Shown in pieces: positions 56,565 to 64,000 of a DNA stretch of 64,000 bases. Below the pieces are notes generated by a model, which was not told the DNA's origin, made no database searches, and saw nothing but the letters and a program-made list of their open reading frames with translations. Source of the stretch: Sphingoaurantiacus capsulatus (GTDB lineage: Bacteria; Pseudomonadota; Alphaproteobacteria; Sphingomonadales; Sphingomonadaceae); the NCBI RefSeq assembly GCF_042648405.1, contig NZ_JBHRXV010000006.1, positions 66,525-130,524 of the forward strand, read 5' to 3'. Every line of letters starts with the position of its first letter. Position 1 is the first letter of the stretch. Position numbers and translations under genes: made by a program.

Positions 56565-57688
56565 AGCAGCACCAGATGGTCGCGGTGGATCATCGCCGAG
56601 CGGGGCGCGTAGCCGAGGATCACCTCCTGCGCGTCGTTGCGGGTGCCGGCGAGGCGGGCGGCTTCGTCATTACTGTAGGCGGCAAGACCGCGGGCCACCG
56701 CGCCATCGTCGGTCCAGACCTCGATGACGTCGCCGCGCTCGAAGCGGCCTGCGACGGCGGTGACGCCGGCGGCGAGGAGGCTCCGGCCGTCGCGCAAGGC
56801 TTTCGCCGCGCCGGCATCGATGGACAGCCGCCCCTTGGCGGTCAGCCGCCCGGCGAGCCATGCCTTCTTGGCGCGCGCGCCGCCGCTGGCGACGAACACG
56901 GTGCCGCGGCCGGTCTCGGCGAAGCGCGCCAGCGGGTGATCGACCTTGCCCGACAGGATGGCAAGATGCGCGCCGGCGGCATTGGCGATCTTCGCCGCCT
57001 GCAGCTTCGCCACCATACCGCCCGAGCCGAGGCCCGAGGCGCTGCGTGCATCGGCCATCGCCTCGATGCGGGCGTCGAGCTTCTCGACGGTCTCGATGAA
57101 GGTCGCGTTCGGGTCGCTCGCCGGGTTGGCGGTGTAGAGGCCGTCGACGTCGGAGAGCAGCAGCACGCCGCCCGCGCCCGCCGCCTGCGCGACGCGCGCC
57201 GCCAGCCGGTCGTTGTCGCCGAAGCGGATTTCGGCGGTGGCGACGCTGTCATTCTCGTTGAGGACGGGCACGACGCCCAAGGACAGCAGCCGTTCGAGCG
57301 TTGCGCTGGCGTTGAGGAAGCGGCGGCGGTCCTCAAGGTCATCCAAGGTCACCAGCATCTGCGCGGCGGTCAGCCCGCGTTCGTGCAGCAGCTCGGCATA
57401 GACCTGGCTCAAGGCAATCTGGCCGGTGGCGGCGGCCGCCTGCGCATCCTCGAGGCTGGCGCGGCCGCCCTTCGGCAGCCCCAGCCGCCGCGCGCCGAGT
57501 GCGATCGCGCCCGAGGAGACGATGACGATGCCCTGCCCGGCGCGGTGGCGCTCGACGAGGTCGTCGAGCACGCCCGCCAGCCAGTCGCGCCGCACCTTGC
57601 CGTCGCCGTCGACGAGCAGCGCGGAGCCGATCTTGACGACGAGGCGGGAGCAGGCAGCGGGGGCGAAGCGCGCTACACGGGGCTCCAC
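56561..57688 (-). CDS. proB: Glutamate 5-kinase
   Basis: 375 residues. The amino-acid kinase domain (about 12-260: SRLVVKIGSALLV, IVSSGAIALGARRLGL, LLLSDVDGLYTANP, GSGGMVAKLQAAKI) is followed by a C-terminal PUA domain (about 285-370). It phosphorylates glutamate, the first and feedback-controlled step of proline synthesis. The start is GTG at 57688, overlapping the end of obgE by 16 bases. No ATG is available before the conserved kinase start. Confidence 0.97.
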   Translation of the reverse strand: MEPRVARFAPAACSRLVVKIGSALLVDGDGKVRRDWLAGVLDDLVERHRAGQGIVIVSSGAIALGARRLGLPKGGRASLEDAQAAAATGQIALSQVYAELLHERGLTAAQMLVTLDDLEDRRRFLNASATLERLLSLGVVPVLNENDSVATAEIRFGDNDRLAARVAQAAGAGGVLLLSDVDGLYTANPASDPNATFIETVEKLDARIEAMADARSASGLGSGGMVAKLQAAKIANAAGAHLAILSGKVDHPLARFAETGRGTVFVASGGARAKKAWLAGRLTAKGRLSIDAGAAKALRDGRSLLAAGVTAVAGRFERGDVIEVWTDDGAVARGLAAYSNDEAARLAGTRNDAQEVILGYAPRSAMIHRDHLVLL

Positions 57689-58701
57689 GCCGGTTCCCCC
57701 TCGTCGGGCTTCAGCCGCCCGACCGCCTCGATCAGGCGATCGAGAACCTCATCGACGCCGTCACCCGTCGCCCCCGACAGGCGGTAGACGCTGGCGCCGC
57801 TGACCTTCTCCAGCTTCTTCACCAGCTTGGTCAGCGTCTTGGCGTCCATCGCGTCGATCTTGTTGAGCGCGATGATCTCATCCTTGTCCTCCAGCCCGGC
57901 GCCATAGGCATCGAGCTCGCCACGGACGATTTCATAGGCCTCGACGGGATCCTCCTCGGTCGCATCGACGAGGTGAAGGAGGATGCGGCAGCGCTCGATA
58001 TGGCCGAGGAAGCGGTCGCCGATACCGGCGCCTTCCGCCGCGCCCTCGATGAGGCCGGGGATATCGGCGAGCACGAACTCGCGGCCCTTGTGGCTGACGA
58101 CGCCCAATTGCGGCTTCAGCGTCGTGAACGGATAGTCGCCGACCTTGGCGCGGGCGTTGGTGACGGCGTTGAGGAAGGTCGATTTGCCGGCGTTGGGCAG
58201 GCCGACGAGGCCGGCGTCGGCAAGCAGCTTCAGCCGCAGCCACACCGACATCTCCTCGCCGGGAAAGCCGTTCTGATACTGGCGCGGCGCCCGGTTGGTG
58301 GAGCTCTTGTACGACGCATTGCCCATGCCGCCGTCGCCACCGCGAAGGAAGATGATGCGCTCGCCGGCCTGCGTCAGGTCGGCGAGCAGGGTGCGATCAT
58401 CATCATCGGCAAGGATCTGCGTGCCGACCGGCACCTTGATGACGAGATCGTCGCCACCGGCGCCGGTGCGGTCGCGGCCCATGCCGTGGGTACCGCGATC
58501 GGCGCGGAAATGCTGCTGGTAGCGAAAGTCGATGAGCGTGTTCAGCCCCTCGATCGCCTCGAAAATGATGTCGCCGCCCTTGCCGCCGGTACCGCCGTCG
58601 GGGCCGCCATATTCGATATACTTCTCACGCCGGAAGGAGACGGCGCCATCGCCGCCCCAGCCGGACTTCAGGTGGATCTTTGCTTGGTCGAGGAACTGCA
58701 T
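57673..58701 (-). CDS. obgE: Obg family GTPase CgtA/ObgE
   Basis: 342 residues. The N-terminal glycine-rich Obg fold (1-158: MQFLDQAKIHLKSGWGGDGA, GGDGGMGNASYKSS) is followed by the GTPase domain with G1 GLPNAGKST, G3 DIPGLIEGA and G4 NKID. No C-terminal OCT domain is visible, as expected for this length. It acts in 50S subunit maturation and stress control. It is followed directly by proB. Confidence 0.97.
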   Translation of the reverse strand: MQFLDQAKIHLKSGWGGDGAVSFRREKYIEYGGPDGGTGGKGGDIIFEAIEGLNTLIDFRYQQHFRADRGTHGMGRDRTGAGGDDLVIKVPVGTQILADDDDRTLLADLTQAGERIIFLRGGDGGMGNASYKSSTNRAPRQYQNGFPGEEMSVWLRLKLLADAGLVGLPNAGKSTFLNAVTNARAKVGDYPFTTLKPQLGVVSHKGREFVLADIPGLIEGAAEGAGIGDRFLGHIERCRILLHLVDATEEDPVEAYEIVRGELDAYGAGLEDKDEIIALNKIDAMDAKTLTKLVKKLEKVSGASVYRLSGATGDGVDEVLDRLIEAVGRLKPDEGEPAWSPV

Positions 58702-58739
58702 GACGGTGCTTCTGCGCGAAAGCCGGGAGCGGCGCCAGA

Positions 58740-58764
58740 GGGAGGGGCGATATCACCCCTCCCC
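58740..58764 (-). terminator. Hairpin between GNAT gene and obgE
   Basis: GGGAGGGG (58740-58747) pairs with CCCCTCCC (58756-58763) around an eight-base loop. It lies 33-60 bases after the GNAT stop codon and upstream of obgE, and may end the GNAT transcript. No T-tract is present on the minus strand. Confidence 0.4.
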
Positions 58765-58796
58765 ATGACGCGGCCAGACGGTGGTGGTTCCGAAGG

Positions 58797-59354
58797 TCAG
58801 GCGGCGAGGCAGAGCGCCGGTCGGTCGCACCAGTTTTCGCGGTCGAGCACATAGCGCGCCGACGGGGCGATGGCGTCGCGGGCCTTCGAATAGGTGCCGC
58901 GCACCTCGCCGGTCGCCCGGAAACCGAGCTTCCTGAGCACCGCGCCCGATGCCGGATTGTCGATGAAATGCCCGGCCTCGACCGCGGGCAGCCGCAGGCC
59001 GTCGAAAGCGAGCCGCAGGATCGCCTGCCCCGCCTCGGTCGCATAGCCGCGACCCCAGGCCTCGCGCGCGATCCAGTAGCCGAGCTCATGCTCGTCGGCG
59101 TCGTCGCGCCGGTCGAGGCCGATGGTGCCGACCAGCCGCGCCTCGGCTTCGGTGCGTTCGAAGATGACGAACTGCGGGCCGGCGGGCCTTGCCATGCGCA
59201 TGGCAAGGAAGCTCTCCGCCTCCGCCATGCCGTAGGGCCAGGGCGCGCTGGCGAGATTCTTGACGATGTCCCACGCGGCGATCGCCCCACACAGGGCGCG
59301 CGCGTCCTCGATCCAGGCCGGGCGCAGGAACAGGCGGCGGGTACGGATGAACAT
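58797..59354 (-). CDS. GNAT family N-acetyltransferase (RimJ/RimL-like)
   Basis: 185 residues. RimJ-type opening FIRTRRLFLRPAWIEDARAL, acetyl-CoA-binding region ELGYWIAREAWGRGYATEAG (R-G-x-G/A pattern) and FIDNPASGAVLRKLGFRATG. It acetylates an unknown amine, perhaps a protein N-terminus. ATG at 59354 is chosen since GGGAGA is upstream; the frame opens to 59408 without conserved sequence. It is separated from rpmA by a strong terminator. Confidence 0.9.
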   Translation of the reverse strand: MFIRTRRLFLRPAWIEDARALCGAIAAWDIVKNLASAPWPYGMAEAESFLAMRMARPAGPQFVIFERTEAEARLVGTIGLDRRDDADEHELGYWIAREAWGRGYATEAGQAILRLAFDGLRLPAVEAGHFIDNPASGAVLRKLGFRATGEVRGTYSKARDAIAPSARYVLDRENWCDRPALCLAA

Positions 59355-59430
59355 CGTGACGTCTCCCAGTCGCGCGCCGTCCATGGACGGCGGCCGTTGC
59401 ACGCACATGACGCGACAGCCGGAGAGGAGA

Positions 59431-59467
59431 CAAAAAGAGAGGGAGATGGCGACCCATCCCCCTCTCC
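59431..59467 (-). terminator. Rho-independent terminator of rplU-rpmA
   Basis: On the minus strand a GC-rich stem (59454-59467 pairing with 59437-59449) with a four-base loop is followed by TTTTTG (59436-59431). It lies about 60 bases after the rpmA stop. A second 10-base perfect hairpin (59487-59496 with 59503-59512) sits between them. Confidence 0.75.
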
Positions 59468-59526
59468 GTGTACTTTTACACTTCAGCGAGGTCGCCTTCT
59501 CCGGCGACCTCGAGGCGTCGCCAAGC

Positions 59527-59796
59527 CTATTCGGCCGCTACCGCAAGCATATCGACGCTGACATATTTCCGGCCGAGCTTGCCGTCGTGGAAAACGACGC
59601 GGCCGTCGGTCAGCGCGAACAGCGTGTGATCCTTGCCGATGCCGACGTTGCGGCCCGGGTAAACGCGGGTACCGCGCTGGCGGATAATGATGTTGCCGCC
59701 GACCACTTCCTGGCCGCCGAACTTCTTCACGCCGAGACGACGACCGGCCGAATCACGACCGTTGCGCGACGAGCCGCCTGCTTTCTTATGTGCCAT
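59527..59796 (-). CDS. rpmA: 50S ribosomal protein L27
   Basis: 89 residues, normal length: MAHKKAGGSSRNGRDSAGRR, LGVKKFGGQEVVGGNIIIRQ, VYPGRNVGIGKDHTLFALTD. It sits near the peptidyl-transferase centre. The rplU stop is 15 bases upstream. Confidence 0.98.
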   Translation of the reverse strand: MAHKKAGGSSRNGRDSAGRRLGVKKFGGQEVVGGNIIIRQRGTRVYPGRNVGIGKDHTLFALTDGRVVFHDGKLGRKYVSVDMLAVAAE

Positions 59797-59811
59797 GGTG
59801 CGTGCTCCTCT

Positions 59812-60324
59812 TTACTCGGCGGCCGGCTTGGCAGCCTTGTTGGCGGCGGCCTTCGGCTTTGCGGTCTTCTTCTCGGCAGCCGGGGCAGCAGCCTCGGCCT
59901 TCGGCGCGGCGGCCTTCTTCGGCGCAGCAGCCTTCTTCGGCGCTTCGGCAGCCGGAGCGGCCTCGACGGCCGGCGCGGCTTCCGCCTTCGGCTCGGCCTT
60001 CTTCGCGGGAGCCTTCTTCGGCGCCTCGCCGCCGATGGCGACGATCTTCAGGACGGTGTGGTCCTGACGATGGCCGTTCTTGCGGCGGTAGTTGTGGCGG
60101 CGCTTCTTCTTGAAGATGATGACCTTGTCACCCTTCGTCTGCGCGACGATCTCGGCGGTGACGACTTGGCCGGCGGCGGCCTTGAGGTCGCTGCCCTCGC
60201 CCATCAGCAGCACGTCGCCGAGCGTGACGGTGTCGCCGGCTTCGCCCGGAAGGCGGTCGACGATGATCTTCTGGTCGGCGGCGATGCGGTACTGCTTGCC
60301 GCCCGTGCGCACCACTGCGAACAT
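59812..60324 (-). CDS. rplU: 50S ribosomal protein L21 with Ala/Lys-rich C-terminal extension
   Basis: 170 residues. The first ~103 residues are canonical L21 (MFAVVRTGGKQYRIAADQKI, VIIFKKKRRHNYRRKNGHRQ). Then comes a ~65-residue low-complexity tail of Ala, Lys, Pro and Glu (KKAPAKKAEPKAEAAPAVEA and similar). Such tails occur in L21 of several alphaproteobacteria. The tail is likely disordered and basic. The start is ATG 60324; an open frame to 60351 adds nine residues without conservation. It is the first gene of rplU-rpmA. Confidence 0.96.
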   Translation of the reverse strand: MFAVVRTGGKQYRIAADQKIIVDRLPGEAGDTVTLGDVLLMGEGSDLKAAAGQVVTAEIVAQTKGDKVIIFKKKRRHNYRRKNGHRQDHTVLKIVAIGGEAPKKAPAKKAEPKAEAAPAVEAAPAAEAPKKAAAPKKAAAPKAEAAAPAAEKKTAKPKAAANKAAKPAAE

Positions 60325-60510
60325 GGCTGAAACCCTAGTCATAAATATCAACGGACACGGACGAACAGGCGCCTACGACGCGCCGACCGTGCGGGAGCGG
60401 CGTACCTATGGGAGGCGCCCTGCGATGTCAACCGAGTCGGTAGCCCGCCGCCCACTGTAACCATTTAGCAACATTGCGCGGAAAGCTGTTGCGCCGACGC
60501 AATGGCCGCA

Positions 60511-60539
60511 TTGCACGGCGGCGTGCGCAGGCATCTTAT
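60511..60539 (+). promoter_or_regulatory. Possible promoter of the TonB-dependent receptor gene
   Basis: TTGCAC (60511-60516), 17 bases, TCTTAT (60534-60539), ending 35 bases before the ATG at 60575. Both hexamers match the sigma-70 consensus only in part. Confidence 0.3.
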
Positions 60540-60574
60540 TCCCCGAACAAGCATAACGTTAAGTGGGGACACAC

Positions 60575-63187
<2,613 letters not shown>

Positions 63188-63207
63188 CACGCGCGACACG
63201 AAAGAAA

Positions 63208-63247
63208 GGGGCCGGGCGACAGCGCGTCGCCCGGCCCCTTTTCTTTT
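63208..63247 (+). terminator. Strong rho-independent terminator after the TonB receptor gene
   Basis: A 13-base perfect stem (63208-63220 with 63226-63238) with a five-base loop is followed by a T-rich tail TTTTCTTTT (63239-63247). A-rich sequence precedes it, so on the opposite strand it may also end the hspQ transcript, whose stop is at 63257. Confidence 0.88.
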
Positions 63248-63256
63248 CAGCCGTGT

Positions 63257-63691
63257 TTAGTTGGCGTGGCCGTTCTTCAGCACATAGCGGCCGTCAGCGC
63301 CCTGGTCGAACAGCTCCGCCACCGCCGGATGGCCGACCGGCAGCCCGCTGTCGTCGGGCAGCAGATTCTGCTGGCTGACATAGGCGAGGTAGGCGCTTTC
63401 CTCATTCTCGGCGAGCAGGTGGTAGAAGGGCTGGTCCTTGTGCGGCCGGACATGCTCCGGGATCGCCTCCCACCATTCCTCGGTATTCGCGAACACGGGA
63501 TCGACGTCGAAGATCACGCCGCGGAACGGAAACAGCCGGTGGCGCACCACGTCGCCCAGCCCGAAATTCGCCAGCGGCATGCCGGGCGCCGCCGGCGCCC
63601 CCTCCGTCAACGGGCGCACCGTCACCTCGGCCTCCTCGGGCTCGCGAAACCTGTTGAACCATTTTTCGATCATCGGGCGAAACTCGAACAT
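63257..63691 (-). CDS. hspQ: Heat-shock protein HspQ
   Basis: 144 residues. The HspQ core is FGLGDVVRHRLFPFRGVIFD, then VDPVFANTEEWWEAIPEHVRPHKDQPFYHLLAENEE-type sequence and SAYLAYVSQQNLLPDDSG. E. coli HspQ binds hemimethylated oriC DNA and is a Lon/Clp-linked specificity factor. This one has an N-terminal ~40-residue extension (MIEKWFNRFREPEEAEVTVR). ATG at 63691 is chosen over an open frame to 63820 because the latter has no conservation. Confidence 0.92.
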   Translation of the reverse strand: MFEFRPMIEKWFNRFREPEEAEVTVRPLTEGAPAAPGMPLANFGLGDVVRHRLFPFRGVIFDVDPVFANTEEWWEAIPEHVRPHKDQPFYHLLAENEESAYLAYVSQQNLLPDDSGLPVGHPAVAELFDQGADGRYVLKNGHAN

Positions 63692-63835
63692 GACCTCGTG
63701 GACCTCACAAGGCCCATATAGGAACGCCGGGCCGCGCGTGTAGGGCGCACGGGTGCAAAACCCGGCTTTGCAATCCCGAAAGCTTCGCCTATATGCCCGC
63801 CTTCGACCGCGCGCCGACATCGGTACGCCACCTGC

Positions 63836-63925
<90 letters not shown>

Positions 63926-63952
63926 TTCAGTCCTGCTAACTAGGATCAGGAC

Positions 63953-64000
63953 TCATTGATTGAGCCAGAAGATGAAGGCGGCGGCGAAGGCGATTGCTGA
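63953..64000 (-). CDS. C-terminal end of an unidentified gene entering from the right
   Basis: Fifteen codons and a TGA (63953-63955) on the minus strand read SAIAFAAAFIFWLNQ, a hydrophobic helix-like C-terminus. It could be the last transmembrane segment of a membrane protein. It is too short to identify or to be sure that it is coding. Confidence 0.3.
   Translation of the reverse strand, partial: SAIAFAAAFIFWLNQ

Overview
The window is high-GC DNA from an alphaproteobacterium, most likely Sphingomonadales. Supporting signs are the gene order of the Obg/ProBA/NadD/RsfS/RlmH/EnvC/CtpA block, an Atm1-type exporter, an HspQ, an L21 with an Ala/Lys-rich tail, the palindromic GTCATACCGG-type intergenic elements and a stress-type promoter signature (GGAAC, 16-17 bases, GTT). 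Genes are densely packed, many overlapping by 4 bases (ATGA or GTGA). No stretch over 300 bases lacks a gene, and I see no insertion sequence, prophage or CRISPR array. It is mainly a core-chromosome window.

Layout. 1-8 kb (minus strand): radA, cvpA, cysS, a DUF3298-type lipoprotein, a NifU-like protein, a Kef-type antiporter and a truncated methylmalonate-semialdehyde dehydrogenase. 8-13 kb: a beta-barrel protein, then the minus-strand chain alr, mlaE, mlaF, ECF sigma factor and RskA-type anti-sigma factor, all coupled by overlapping start and stop codons. 13-18 kb: dnaB with a perfect DnaA box upstream, a small membrane protein and a patatin-like phospholipase whose 3' tail is duplicated nearby. 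17.7-25.2 kb: stress-type genes (EF-hand lipoprotein, small Cys protein, SDR, KGG protein), four of them preceded by candidate EcfG promoters, plus a frameshifted TPR-like gene, an Atm1-type ABC exporter and a flippase. 25-36 kb: methyltransferase, M20 peptidase, coniferyl aldehyde dehydrogenase with pirin, GST diverging from a CaiB-type CoA-transferase followed by HisN, AsmA, and Ada with a 2OG-Fe(II) oxygenase. 37-42 kb: an uncharacterised nuclease-fold-like gene, rpmI-rplT and pheS-pheT. 42-48 kb: Cys/Met-metabolism PLP enzyme, S41 peptidase, SMP-30 protein, rmuC, SpoU methyltransferase. 48-60 kb (minus strand): a long housekeeping block from rplU-rpmA through obgE, proB, proA, nadD, rsfS, rlmH, envC and ctpA to a polysaccharide-deacetylase-like protein. 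60-64 kb: TonB-dependent receptor, hspQ and tRNA-Ser(CGA).

The most interesting signal is in pheS. A 126-bp palindromic element sits inside the coding sequence, and it is in frame once an apparent assembly join (an N between two identical 32-base copies) is collapsed. This resembles the in-frame palindromic elements known from Rickettsia, but in an essential tRNA synthetase gene of another alphaproteobacterial order.
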